Shown piece by piece: positions 41,953-50,106 of a DNA stretch of 64,000 bases. The stretch spans positions 310,001 to 374,000 of the forward strand of contig NZ_JBAKHD010000004.1 of assembly GCF_049065735.1 (NCBI RefSeq), given 5' to 3'. The position numbers and the translations under genes are program-made. How positions within the stretch are numbered: the first letter of the stretch is position 1; each line of letters starts with the position of its first letter. Under the pieces are notes generated by a model. It did not search any database, had not been told where the DNA came from, and saw nothing but the letters and a program-made list of their open reading frames with translations. The DNA is from Paramesorhizobium sp049065735 (GTDB lineage Bacteria > Pseudomonadota > Alphaproteobacteria > Rhizobiales > Rhizobiaceae).

Positions 41953-42750
41953 ATGCTGCTGACGATCCGCCACACCTCCCGCTATCATTATGATTTCCCC
42001 GTTCCCTATGCCGTGCAGCGGCTAAGGCTGAGGCCGCAGACGCAGGCGGGCCAGAAGGTGCTCGATTGGCGCGTGGATGTGGATGGCGCGGCGCCGGAGG
42101 TCTCCTATACCGATGGGTTCGGCAACCGAGTCGATCTCGTCCGCCATGACCGCAACGCGCATGATATCACCATCACCGCGACCGGCCGGATCGAGACCGA
42201 AGACCGCGCGGGCATGTTGGGCGAGACCGGCGGCTTCGCCTCGCTCTGGCTTTTTCAGCGCCGTACCGCCCTCACCGAGCCCGGCGAGAGCGTCCGGGCC
42301 ATGGTGGCCGATATTCCCGCCGCCGATGACCGGCTCTCGCTGCTCCACGCGCTGATGGGCACGATCCATGGGCGAATTGCCTATGTGCCGGGCGCGACCC
42401 ATGTCGGCACCGATGCCGAAAGCGCGCTGCAAAATGGCGAGGGCGTCTGCCAGGACCATGCCCATGTCTTCCTCGCCGCCGCCCGTCTTCTGGATATCCC
42501 TGCGCGCTATGTCTCGGGCTATCTGATGATGGAGGGCGTCGAAGAACAGACAGCCAGCCATGCCTGGGCGGAAGCCCATGTGCCGGGGCTTGGCTGGGTT
42601 GGCTTCGACGCCGCCAATTGCATCTGCCCGAACGAGCGCTATGTGCGCATCGCCTGCGGCCTCGACTACCGCGACGCCGCACCGGTCTCCGGCGTGCGCT
42701 TCGGCAGCGCCACGGAGCGGCTTGCAGTTGAAATCAATGTAGCGCAGTAA
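41953..42750 (+). CDS. Transglutaminase-like cysteine peptidase
   Basis: A 265-residue protein. The N-terminal bacterial transglutaminase-like beta domain (about 1-90) starts LLTIRHTSRYHYDFPVPYAVQRLRLRPQT (partly shown: TSRYHYDFPVPYAVQRLRL). The catalytic core shows C166 in NGEGVCQDHAHVFLAAAR, H203 in SHAWAEAHVPGLGW and D219 in GFDAAN, the full triad. In this cluster it probably hydrolyses or forms amide bonds in the peptide made by the ATP-grasp enzyme; target unknown. Nineteen bases after alpha-E and about 50 before the Anbu gene. Confidence 0.93.
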   Translation: MLLTIRHTSRYHYDFPVPYAVQRLRLRPQTQAGQKVLDWRVDVDGAAPEVSYTDGFGNRVDLVRHDRNAHDITITATGRIETEDRAGMLGETGGFASLWLFQRRTALTEPGESVRAMVADIPAADDRLSLLHALMGTIHGRIAYVPGATHVGTDAESALQNGEGVCQDHAHVFLAAARLLDIPARYVSGYLMMEGVEEQTASHAWAEAHVPGLGWVGFDAANCICPNERYVRIACGLDYRDAAPVSGVRFGSATERLAVEINVAQ

Positions 42751-42801
42751 TGGGCCAAGCGCCCTCGTGGTGCAAAGTATAACAGAATTCGGGACTGCCC
42801 C

Positions 42802-43539
42802 ATGACGTATTGCGTCGGCCTCAAGATGGATCGTGGCCTGGTCTTCATGTCCGACACGCGGACGAATGCCGGGCTCGACAACATCTCCACCTTCACCAAG
42901 ATGCACACATGGTCGAAGACCGGCGACCGCGTCATCGTGCTGCTGTCCGCAGGCAATCTTGCCACGACGCAAGGCGTGGTAAGCCTCATCGACGAGCGCT
43001 CGAAGGCGCCCGGCGACCGCCACCCCTCGATCTTCGAGACGCCATCCATGTTCCAGACGGCGCGGCTGATCGGTCAGACGGTCAAGGAAGTTATCCGCGA
43101 TGCCGCCCCGGGCGGCCAGAACGCCGACGCCTTCGCCGCTTCCTTCATTCTGGGCGGCCAGATCAAGGGCGGCGAGCCGCGCCTGTTCTATATCTATCCG
43201 GAAGGCAATTTCATCGAATGCTCCGCCGATACGCCATTCTTCCAGATCGGCGAGCACAAATATGGCAAGCCGATTCTGGTGCGGGCTTACGATCCGGCGA
43301 TGACCTTCGAAGACGCGGTGAAGCTCCTCTTCGTGTCCTTCGACTCGACGCTGAAATCCAACCTTTCAGTCGGCCTGCCGCTCGATTTGCAGCTTTACGA
43401 GGCCGGTTCGCTGAGATTGGGCGTCCACAAGCGGATCGACCGCACCGACCCTTATTATGCCGCGATTTCAGACGGATGGTCGGAGGCGCTGAAGCGCGCC
43501 TTTCAGAGCTTGCCAGCGTTTAAAGCGAATAGCGAATAG
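42802..43539 (+). CDS. Anbu-type proteasome-like peptidase
   Basis: A 245-residue Ntn-hydrolase of the Anbu (ancestral beta-subunit) class. After Met removal the N-terminus is T-Y-C-V-G-L, so T2 is the expected nucleophile; MSDTRTNAGLDNISTFTKMH holds the Asp and Lys partners. YYAAISDGWSEALKRAFQSLP is the C-terminal helix. Anbu proteins assemble as open spirals and their substrates are unknown. Within the cluster it probably degrades or processes the tagged product. Its last codons lie in a GCGAATA repeat, so the end of the protein (KANSE) is repeat-encoded. Confidence 0.92.
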   Translation: MTYCVGLKMDRGLVFMSDTRTNAGLDNISTFTKMHTWSKTGDRVIVLLSAGNLATTQGVVSLIDERSKAPGDRHPSIFETPSMFQTARLIGQTVKEVIRDAAPGGQNADAFAASFILGGQIKGGEPRLFYIYPEGNFIECSADTPFFQIGEHKYGKPILVRAYDPAMTFEDAVKLLFVSFDSTLKSNLSVGLPLDLQLYEAGSLRLGVHKRIDRTDPYYAAISDGWSEALKRAFQSLPAFKANSE

Positions 43540-43642
43540 CGAATAGCGAATAGCGAATAGTCTGCCGGACCGCACTTCATGTTGCCAAGCCCTATTCGCT
43601 ACCAACTATTCGCTATTCGCTCTTGTACTTTCAGCTATTCGC
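43525..43642. repeat. Heptamer tandem repeat with inverted copies (GCGAATA)
   Basis: Five direct copies of GCGAATA (43525-43559) are followed by inverted TATTCGC copies at 43593, 43607, 43614 and 43636. Together they can form a long hairpin between the convergent Anbu and L,D-transpeptidase genes, and both proteins end inside it. It probably serves as a two-way terminator. A similar GGGAATA-based structure lies at 60393-60466. Confidence 0.8.
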
Positions 43643-45604
43643 CAGCCGCGACGCCCGCGTCTTCTCAATCGCCTTGGCGAGGTTGGCATCGCGCTCATAG
43701 ACATCGTCGTAATAGCGGATCTTGCCCGTGACGGCGTCCGGCCAGGCGGTGAAATAGGTGAGATAAACAGGGATTTGCTCCGGCACCTTCACCGCGCGCT
43801 CATTCTTGCCGAAATATTTCTCAAGGCTTTCCACCGGCTGGCCGAGCACGGCGGCGGCCATGTCGCGCGGGCGCTCCAGGCGGATACAGCCATGGCTCAA
43901 CGCCCGCATATCGCGCTTGAAATAGGATTTGGCCGGCGTGTCGTGCATGTAGATGTCATGCGCGTTGGGGAAGAGGATCTTCAACTCACCCAGCGAATTG
44001 TCGAGGCTCGGGATCTGGCGAATGCCGACATGCTCCTTGCCTGAAGCGACGCGAGCCCAGTTGACGGAACTTGCGGGGACCCGCTTGCCGTTCTTATAGA
44101 CCTCATAGCCATTGCGCTCCAGATAGCCCGTGTCCTTCAGGATTTTCGGCATCATCTCGTTCATGATGATTGAACGCGGAATCCCCCAGGACGGATTGAA
44201 CACCACCGTCTGGACCTTGTCGTAGAAGAAATAAGTCTGGTGCCGGGGCGAGCCGACCACGACATTCATCGCCAGCTTTTCCTGACCATCAGCGAAATAT
44301 TGCGCGCGATAGGCAGGCTGGTTGATGAAGACATAGCGGTCGCCGAAATCATGCGGCAGCCAGCGCAGGCGCTCCATCGCATAGATGATGCGGTCGCGCT
44401 TTACCGCCACGGATTCGCCTTGCAGCGTGGCAATCGTATTGCGGCCGATCACGCCATCAGGGCTCGATCCGGCATGACGCTGATAGGCCTTGATCGCCGC
44501 GACCAGCTCCGGATCGTAAACGCTCTTGCCCTCATGGGCGGTGAGCACGTCCTGATATTTCGTCAGATAATCGGCGGGCGCCTTCTTGAGGATCAGCGCC
44601 ACCACATTGGCCATTTCCGGGTTATCGTCGCCCGGACGGATCAGCGTGCCGGGCGCGATGCGCACCTGCACGTCACCGGCCTTGCCGTCGAGATCGGCGA
44701 GGCTCTTCTTCAGCTCCGCATACCATTTGTTCTGCGGCTGGAAGGCGGCGAGCGTGGCCGCCGGGTCGTTCGACGCCGCCAGCCTCTCCAGCACGTCACG
44801 CGCGTTGACGCGGTCGCGCGGCAGATCGTGCATCTCGCTCAGGCGGTCGGCGATGATGCGTCCCTCGCCCGCGTCGATGGCATAGCGCAGCGCCCGGGCG
44901 CTCATGAGGATTTCGAACTCGGCGAGCTTCTTGAGCCGCTCCTGCCTCTGCGCCGGATCGAAACTGTCAGCGGGAATAATGACGGCATATTCCTCGGGGT
45001 CCAGCCCCTCCTCACCCGCGCGGGCAAAGAGCGCCGCCACCTGCTTGGCCTTCGGCGCGACATCCAGCCCTTCGGACCAGATGAATTTCTGATGCGCGGA
45101 ATAGAAATCGACGATGGCGTCGGCGATTTCCTTTTCGGCGCGCACATCGGTCGTCTTCAATTCTTCGAGCGCGCCGGCGAAGCTTCCCTCCCCGCTCGTC
45201 GCCTTGGCGGGCAGAGGCGACATGCCTGATGTGATCGCCTCGCTCGGGGAGACCTCTTTCGTCGCTGCAGTCAGCTGCATGTCGATCTTGGAGAAATCGA
45301 TCCGCACCAGCGCGTCGGGCTTGTAATCATAGACCTGCGGCCCCTTGACGGTCACGCGCTTGATCGGCGTCTGCGCGGCAGGGCTCTCCGCTTGCATGGG
45401 CGGCACAGGCGCGCGCTCGACTGCCGCGGGCGGCGGCGCGACGGGGGCGGCTGGCTGGGTTTGCTGAGGCTGGCTCCGTTGGCGGAAAAGTTCCAGAAGC
45501 GTGCTGGCGGCATGCGCGTCGGTTGCCGTCAGCGCCGTCGAAAAGGCAAGCGCGGCGCCCGCTGCGGCCGCGGCCAGAACTTTGTTCCTGGAGGGAAAAT
45601 GCAT
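43631..45604 (-). CDS. Large periplasmic L,D-transpeptidase (YcbB type)
   Basis: A 657-residue enzyme. ATG 45604 (MHFPSRNKVL) gives an Ala-rich signal peptide (KVLAAAAAGAALAFSTALTA) with cleavage near AHA; a further ATG at 45643 adds a charged tail. A Pro/Gln-rich segment, a scaffold domain, a PG_binding_1 domain (GSSPDGVIGRNTIATLQ) and a YkuD domain follow. The catalytic residues lie in MHDTPAKSYFKRDMRALSH and the following G-C-I-R. It forms 3-3 cross-links in peptidoglycan. Divergent from fumarase, and convergent with the Anbu gene. Confidence 0.93.
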   Translation of the reverse strand: MHFPSRNKVLAAAAAGAALAFSTALTATDAHAASTLLELFRQRSQPQQTQPAAPVAPPPAAVERAPVPPMQAESPAAQTPIKRVTVKGPQVYDYKPDALVRIDFSKIDMQLTAATKEVSPSEAITSGMSPLPAKATSGEGSFAGALEELKTTDVRAEKEIADAIVDFYSAHQKFIWSEGLDVAPKAKQVAALFARAGEEGLDPEEYAVIIPADSFDPAQRQERLKKLAEFEILMSARALRYAIDAGEGRIIADRLSEMHDLPRDRVNARDVLERLAASNDPAATLAAFQPQNKWYAELKKSLADLDGKAGDVQVRIAPGTLIRPGDDNPEMANVVALILKKAPADYLTKYQDVLTAHEGKSVYDPELVAAIKAYQRHAGSSPDGVIGRNTIATLQGESVAVKRDRIIYAMERLRWLPHDFGDRYVFINQPAYRAQYFADGQEKLAMNVVVGSPRHQTYFFYDKVQTVVFNPSWGIPRSIIMNEMMPKILKDTGYLERNGYEVYKNGKRVPASSVNWARVASGKEHVGIRQIPSLDNSLGELKILFPNAHDIYMHDTPAKSYFKRDMRALSHGCIRLERPRDMAAAVLGQPVESLEKYFGKNERAVKVPEQIPVYLTYFTAWPDAVTGKIRYYDDVYERDANLAKAIEKTRASRLANS

Positions 45605-45829
45605 GATGTTCGCCCGAGTGTTTTCATCGCGGCTGATTCTCATCGCCGCGTGCTTTGAATGCAGGTGAACATCACATTTGCTTAAATTTTGTATAGAATC
45701 TTTTAACGGCTGAAATTTCTTGGGAGGGCGCTTCACATTCGCTTGAGCCGCGCGATCTGCCGCAGTGGATTTCATGAAAGCCCGCGATAAAAGCGGGACG
45801 AAAAATCATTCATCCACAAGGGGTAACAA

Positions 45830-47437
45830 ATGGCTGACGCGATCTTCCCTCTGGGCCCGGACGAAACGCCCTATCGCAAGCTCACCGCCGACTATGTTTC
45901 CGTCGACAGCTTCAAGGGACAGGACATTCTCAGCGTCGATGCCGAAGGCCTGCGCCTTCTCGCGGAAGCCGCCTTCGCCGACATAAACCATCTCCTGCGC
46001 CCCGGCCATCTGCAGCAGCTCGCCAATATCCTTCAAGACCCCGAAGCGACGGACAATGACCGCTTCGTCGCCTATGATCTCCTGAAAAACGCCAACATCG
46101 CCGCCGGCGGCGTGCTGCCCATGTGCCAGGACACCGGCACTGCCATCATCATGGGCAAAAAGGGCCGCCGGGTCTGGACCGAAGGCGGCGATTCCGAGGC
46201 GCTCGCCAGGGGCGTGCTCGACGCCTATGAGAAGAAGAATTTACGCTATTCGCAGCTCGCACCCCTCTCCATGTTCGAGGAGAAGAACACGAAGAACAAT
46301 CTGCCGGCGCAGATCGATATCTACGAGGAAGGCGAGGACGCCTATAACTTCCTGTTCGTCGCCAAGGGCGGCGGCTCGGCAAACAAGACCTTCCTCTACC
46401 AGGGCACGCCGTCGCTCTTGACCCATGACCGGATGATCGACTTCCTCAAGGAGAAGATCCTGACGCTCGGCACCGCCGCCTGCCCGCCCTACCACCTCGC
46501 CGTGGTCATCGGCGGCACCTCGGCGGAAATGAACTTGAAGACGGTGAAGCTCGCCTCGACGCGCTATCTCGACAATCTCCCGACGGAGGGCTCCGAAAGC
46601 GGCCACGCCTTCCGCGATCTTGCCATGGAGGCCGAAATCCATAAGCTGACGCAGTCGCTCGGCGTCGGCGCGCAGTTCGGCGGCAAATATTTCTGCCATG
46701 ACGTGCGCGTCATCCGCCTGCCCCGCCACGGCGCCTCGCTGCCCATCGGCCTCGGCGTCTCCTGCTCCGCCGACCGCCAGGCCAAGGGTAAGATCACCAG
46801 GGACGGCATCTTCCTCGAGCAGCTGGAAACCAACCCGGCCAAATACATGCCTGATATCGACGAGGAAAAGCTCTCCTCGCATGTCGTCAAGATCGACCTC
46901 AACCAGCCGATGAGCGAGATATTGAAGGAACTCTCGAAGCATCCCGTGAAGACGCGGCTTTCGCTCACGGGGCCGATCATCGTCGCCCGCGATCTCGCAC
47001 ATGCCAAGATTCGCGAACGGCTGGAGCGCGGCGAGCCGATGCCGGATTATTTCAAGAATCACCCCATCTATTACGCCGGCCCCGCCAAGACACCCGCCGG
47101 CTACGCCTCCGGCTCCTTCGGCCCGACGACGGCCGGCCGCATGGATTCTTACGTCGATCAGTTCCAGTCCTTCGGCGGCTCGATGGTGATGCTCGCCAAG
47201 GGCAACCGCTCGCGCCAGGTGCGCGAGGCCTGCGGCAAGCATGGCGGCTTCTATTTGGGCTCCATCGGCGGCCCCGCCGCCCGCTTGGCGCAGGATTGCA
47301 TCAAGAAGGTCGAGGTCGTGGAATATCCCGAACTCGGCATGGAGGCGATCTGGCGGATCGAAGTGGAAGATTTCCCGGCTTTTATCGTAATTGACGACAA
47401 GGGGAATGATTTCTTCAAGGAATTGAATTTGGGATAA
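45830..47437 (+). CDS. Fumarate hydratase, class I (Fe-S)
   Basis: A 535-residue class I fumarase (FumA/B-like) with an oxygen-sensitive [4Fe-4S] cluster. C99 in VLPMCQDTGTAIIMGKKG is one cluster ligand; further ligands are in VGVSCSADRQ-like (SCSADRQAKG) and the C-terminal beta-domain shows YYAGPAKTPAGYASGSFGPTT. It interconverts fumarate and malate in the citric acid cycle. ATG 45830 follows AAGGGG. It is monocistronic, divergent from the large L,D-transpeptidase. The class II fumarase FumC is not in the window. Confidence 0.95.
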   Translation: MADAIFPLGPDETPYRKLTADYVSVDSFKGQDILSVDAEGLRLLAEAAFADINHLLRPGHLQQLANILQDPEATDNDRFVAYDLLKNANIAAGGVLPMCQDTGTAIIMGKKGRRVWTEGGDSEALARGVLDAYEKKNLRYSQLAPLSMFEEKNTKNNLPAQIDIYEEGEDAYNFLFVAKGGGSANKTFLYQGTPSLLTHDRMIDFLKEKILTLGTAACPPYHLAVVIGGTSAEMNLKTVKLASTRYLDNLPTEGSESGHAFRDLAMEAEIHKLTQSLGVGAQFGGKYFCHDVRVIRLPRHGASLPIGLGVSCSADRQAKGKITRDGIFLEQLETNPAKYMPDIDEEKLSSHVVKIDLNQPMSEILKELSKHPVKTRLSLTGPIIVARDLAHAKIRERLERGEPMPDYFKNHPIYYAGPAKTPAGYASGSFGPTTAGRMDSYVDQFQSFGGSMVMLAKGNRSRQVREACGKHGGFYLGSIGGPAARLAQDCIKKVEVVEYPELGMEAIWRIEVEDFPAFIVIDDKGNDFFKELNLG

Positions 47438-47490
47438 ATGGAAAGGTCGGTGGGACAGCGCCCCCTCTGTCCCGCCATATCCCATAAATA

Positions 47491-48396
47491 TCAAGCCGCC
47501 ACCTCCACCATCTCCCCGCCCCGTACAAACCCCGCCACGCGCGCCGCAACCTCGGCACTCGCAATAATCCTGCGATGCCCCAACCCATCCGCCCAGTGGA
47601 GCGTGACATGCGGCCCGGCCTTGGCCTTGGCTTCCGCTGAGCGTGCCGGCACTTCTTTATCGTCATGGGCGTGGATCACCAGCGCCGGGATCGCCATGTG
47701 CCGCAGATGCTGGGGCGTATCGAAACCGGCGAGCGGACGGCAGGCGAGCCGCAGCACCTCGTCATCCATGGCATTGCGCACGGCGGGCTTCAAACCGACC
47801 ATCTTACCAAAACCGTCGAAAACCTCCGTCATCGAATGCGGCGAGGCAATGGTGACGAGCTTCTGCGGCCTATGCGCCGGATAACAGGCCATCGCCCCCG
47901 CCGCCGCATTGATGATGACCGCGCCGCCGAAGGAATGGCCGATCATGGCGTTGAACGGCCCATATTGCCGCCACGCGGCATCCACCGCGGCAATCGCTTG
48001 CATCATGTTGAGGCTTCTCCCCGGCGAAGCGCCGTGCCCCGGCAGGTCGATGGCGACGACCCGCTCGCCCGCCTTGAGCAGGGCATCGATGATCGTCATC
48101 ATCTCCGCCGCGCGCGAGCCCCAGCCATGCACGACGAGCGATGTGCCCCCCGCCGGCCTTGCCGGCTCGAACAGATAGGTGGTGAACCCGCCCCGGTCGG
48201 TTGTGAGATCGAGACGGCGTGCCGCGCACAATTTCGGCTCGGCCAGCGCGAGCTTCTCCGCATGGGCTTTGGTCTTCGGCTTCCGCCCCGGCGTGCGGCA
48301 GAACAGCCGGAACGCGGCGCGCCCCGCCCGCCTCGGCGCGACGCGGCCATAGAGATCGAAACCGAGACGGGTGATTTTGAAAGCGAAGGGTGCCAT
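47491..48396 (-). CDS. Alpha/beta hydrolase
   Basis: A 301-residue alpha/beta hydrolase fold. The oxyanion region SLVVHGWGSRAAEMM and the nucleophile elbow IGHSFGGAVI (Ser) are clear; HAHDDKEVPARSAEAKA carries the Asp, and DGLGHRRIIAS the His. It may be an esterase or lipase; the substrate is unknown. The N-terminal 60 residues are Arg-rich. It is divergent from the MarR gene, and the 47-base gap holds palindromic operators, so MarR probably controls it. Confidence 0.86.
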   Translation of the reverse strand: MAPFAFKITRLGFDLYGRVAPRRAGRAAFRLFCRTPGRKPKTKAHAEKLALAEPKLCAARRLDLTTDRGGFTTYLFEPARPAGGTSLVVHGWGSRAAEMMTIIDALLKAGERVVAIDLPGHGASPGRSLNMMQAIAAVDAAWRQYGPFNAMIGHSFGGAVIINAAAGAMACYPAHRPQKLVTIASPHSMTEVFDGFGKMVGLKPAVRNAMDDEVLRLACRPLAGFDTPQHLRHMAIPALVIHAHDDKEVPARSAEAKAKAGPHVTLHWADGLGHRRIIASAEVAARVAGFVRGGEMVEVAA

Positions 48397-48414
48397 AGTC
48401 GAATTTCCACTAAA

Positions 48415-48450
48415 TGTTCAACCATGAACAACATTGTACAAACATGAACA
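48415..48450. promoter_or_regulatory. Two tandem TGTTCA-N4-TGAACA-type palindromes
   Basis: 48415-48430 is TGTTCA-ACCA-TGAACA, a perfect palindrome; 48435-48450 is TGTACA-AACA-TGAACA, its near copy, exactly 20 bases later. They lie between the hydrolase and MarR starts. The spacing suits two MarR dimers on the same helix face, giving autoregulation and control of the hydrolase. Confidence 0.72.
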
Positions 48451-48905
48451 AAAAGCAAGACGCGCCGTCGCTCCCCTGGGATAATCCCCGCTTCAAGAAC
48501 TGGGTTGCGATGATGCGCGCGGAAAAGGCGGTGGCGCGCGAGCTCACGCGCGTGCTGGCGCCCTTCGACCTGAAACCGGCGCAGTTCGACGCCATGATCA
48601 ATCTCTACCGCCATCCTGGCCAGTCGCAGCACGATCTGGCGCGGCGGTTGCTGGTGGGGCGGTCCAACGTCACCATGCTCCTGCCGCAGATGGAGAAGCA
48701 GGGCCTGATGCGCCGCGAGGGCGACCCGAGGGACAAGCGCGTCATGCGCCTCTATCTGACCGAGGAAGGCGAAAAGCGGCTGCTGCAGGCGCTGGAGGTC
48801 TACGCGCAGCTCATCGACCGCGTGATGAGCCAGTCGAGCCCGGAAGAATGCGACATGATGGGCGACATGATGCGCCGCATTACGGAGATGCTGAAAGAGG
48901 CGTGA
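48444..48905 (+). CDS. MarR-family transcriptional regulator
   Basis: About 153 residues from ATG 48444 (MNKKQDAPSLPWDNPRF). An ATG at 48414 would put the operator inside the gene, and neither has a clear ribosome-binding site. The winged helix is visible: QSQHDLARRLLVGRSNVTML (recognition helix) and the wing GDPRDKRVMRLYLTEEG. The N- and C-terminal helices form the dimer interface. Ligand unknown. Divergent alpha/beta hydrolase is the likely target. Confidence 0.9.
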   Translation: MNKKQDAPSLPWDNPRFKNWVAMMRAEKAVARELTRVLAPFDLKPAQFDAMINLYRHPGQSQHDLARRLLVGRSNVTMLLPQMEKQGLMRREGDPRDKRVMRLYLTEEGEKRLLQALEVYAQLIDRVMSQSSPEECDMMGDMMRRITEMLKEA

Positions 48906-48907
48906 TA

Positions 48908-48974
48908 GCGCATGATCCCGAACCGAAGGTCAGCGCAGCAAAAAGTTGCAGACTTTTCGGATGAGATCATGTCG
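48908..48974. repeat. Short palindromic repeat (copy 3 of 3)
   Basis: GCGCATGATCCCGAACCGAAG ... ACTTTTCGGATGAGATCATG, an extended copy of the family at 14098 and 21194. It lies just past the MarR stop and near the convergent PPOX gene end, so it may act as their shared terminator. Confidence 0.7.
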
Positions 48975-48985
48975 CAAACAAAGAG

Positions 48986-49594
48986 TTACCACATCGTCGC
49001 CTTCGCCCGCTCCCACCAGGCGGCATCGTAGGCTTCGCCGTCGAAACCGTCGCGTGTGCGGGCGAGCATCTGCCCCGGCGTGGGCAGGCTTTTGGGATCG
49101 ACGTGTTTTTCCGGGTTCCAGAGTTCGGAGCGATGGATCGCCCGGGCGCACTGGAAATAAACCGCTTCGACGGTGATAATCATCACCGAGCGCGCCGCCT
49201 TTCCCTGCATCGTAAAGGAAGCGCAAAGCTCCGGATCGATGGAGATGACGGCGCGGCCATTAAGGCGCAGCGTGTTTCCTGAACCCGGCACGATGAAGAG
49301 CAGCCCGACCCGGTCGTCGCGCAGAATGTTCTTCAGCGAATCGGCCCGGTTGTTGCCATGCCGGTCCGGCATCAGCAGGGTGCGCTCGTCCTTGACGCGG
49401 ACGAAGCCGGGGAGATCGCCGCGCGGCGAGCAGTCCAGCCCCTCCGGCCCCGATGTCGCCAGCGACACGAAGGGCGAAGCCTGGATGAAGGCGGCATATT
49501 CGGGGATCAAATGGTCGACTTCCTTGATGAGCGACGCCTCGCCCGGCTTGCCATAGATCGCTTCGAGTTCTTCGATCGTCCTGATGATCGTCAT
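48986..49594 (-). CDS. Pyridoxamine 5'-phosphate oxidase-fold FMN protein
   Basis: 202 residues. The flavin split-barrel shows PFVSLATSGPEGLDCSPRGD, the family strand pair, and GLLFIVPGSGNTLRLNGRAVI. The N-terminal 40 residues match MSMEG_1061-like proteins. It is an FMN-dependent oxidoreductase of unknown substrate; no PNPOx-specific PLP residues can be confirmed. ATG 49594 follows GGGAGGAAAC. It lies in the same direction as the DUF971 gene, 14 bases after its stop, hence probably co-transcribed. Confidence 0.83.
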   Translation of the reverse strand: MTIIRTIEELEAIYGKPGEASLIKEVDHLIPEYAAFIQASPFVSLATSGPEGLDCSPRGDLPGFVRVKDERTLLMPDRHGNNRADSLKNILRDDRVGLLFIVPGSGNTLRLNGRAVISIDPELCASFTMQGKAARSVMIITVEAVYFQCARAIHRSELWNPEKHVDPKSLPTPGQMLARTRDGFDGEAYDAAWWERAKATMW

Positions 49595-49608
49595 CGTTTC
49601 CTCCCGCC

Positions 49609-49968
49609 TCACCGCTCGCGGCTCAGTCCCTTTTGCGCCAGTTCATCGAGATAAACCTGCCAGCGGCTTTCCTTCTCCAGCCCGAGCTGACGCAGATAGG
49701 TCCAGGTGAAAAGCCCGGTGTCGTGCCTGTCGTCGAAGGTGATGCGAATGGCGTAATTGCCGACCGGATCGATCCTGAGAATCGTGACATCGATCTTGCC
49801 CGGCACGGTCACGCGCTGTTCCGGCGAATGGCCCTGCACTTCCGCCGAGGGCGAGAGCACACGCAACATCTCCGCGGGCAGCGTATGGACCTCGCCATTG
49901 TCGAAACTGATCGTCAGCGTCCTGCGATCCGGCGAGACACGCAATTCCCTGGGCCATATATCCGCCAC
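49609..49968 (-). CDS. DUF971 protein (gamma-butyrobetaine hydroxylase N-domain-like)
   Basis: A 119-residue protein. The DUF971 fold is visible: LRVSPDRRTLTISFDNGEVH, and VGNYAIRITFDDRHDTGLFTWTYLR. This domain is the N-terminal zinc-binding part of gamma-butyrobetaine hydroxylases and also occurs alone or in iron-sulfur assembly factors. The typical cysteine ligand is not evident, so function is open. It heads a two-gene unit with the PPOX protein and is divergent from moaA. Confidence 0.86.
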   Translation of the reverse strand: MADIWPRELRVSPDRRTLTISFDNGEVHTLPAEMLRVLSPSAEVQGHSPEQRVTVPGKIDVTILRIDPVGNYAIRITFDDRHDTGLFTWTYLRQLGLEKESRWQVYLDELAQKGLSRER

Positions 49969-50106
49969 GGCACTCTCCAGACTTGTCTAATCAAAGCGGT
50001 GATAGGCCGATTGCGTCCGGGCCACAAGCGGCATATCAATGGATGAGTTGGCGCAAATCCGAACAGTTCTGAGCTTTTCCCGGACTTGTCGCGAGGAGGC
50101 ATCGTT

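Noticed and set aside
43525..43642. Possible CRISPR array
   Set aside because: Units are 7 bases without spacers, followed by inverted copies; not repeat-spacer structure.
49969..50106. Moco riboswitch before moaA
   Set aside because: Only 138 bases with no clear multi-stem structure; the DUF971 promoter must also fit in.
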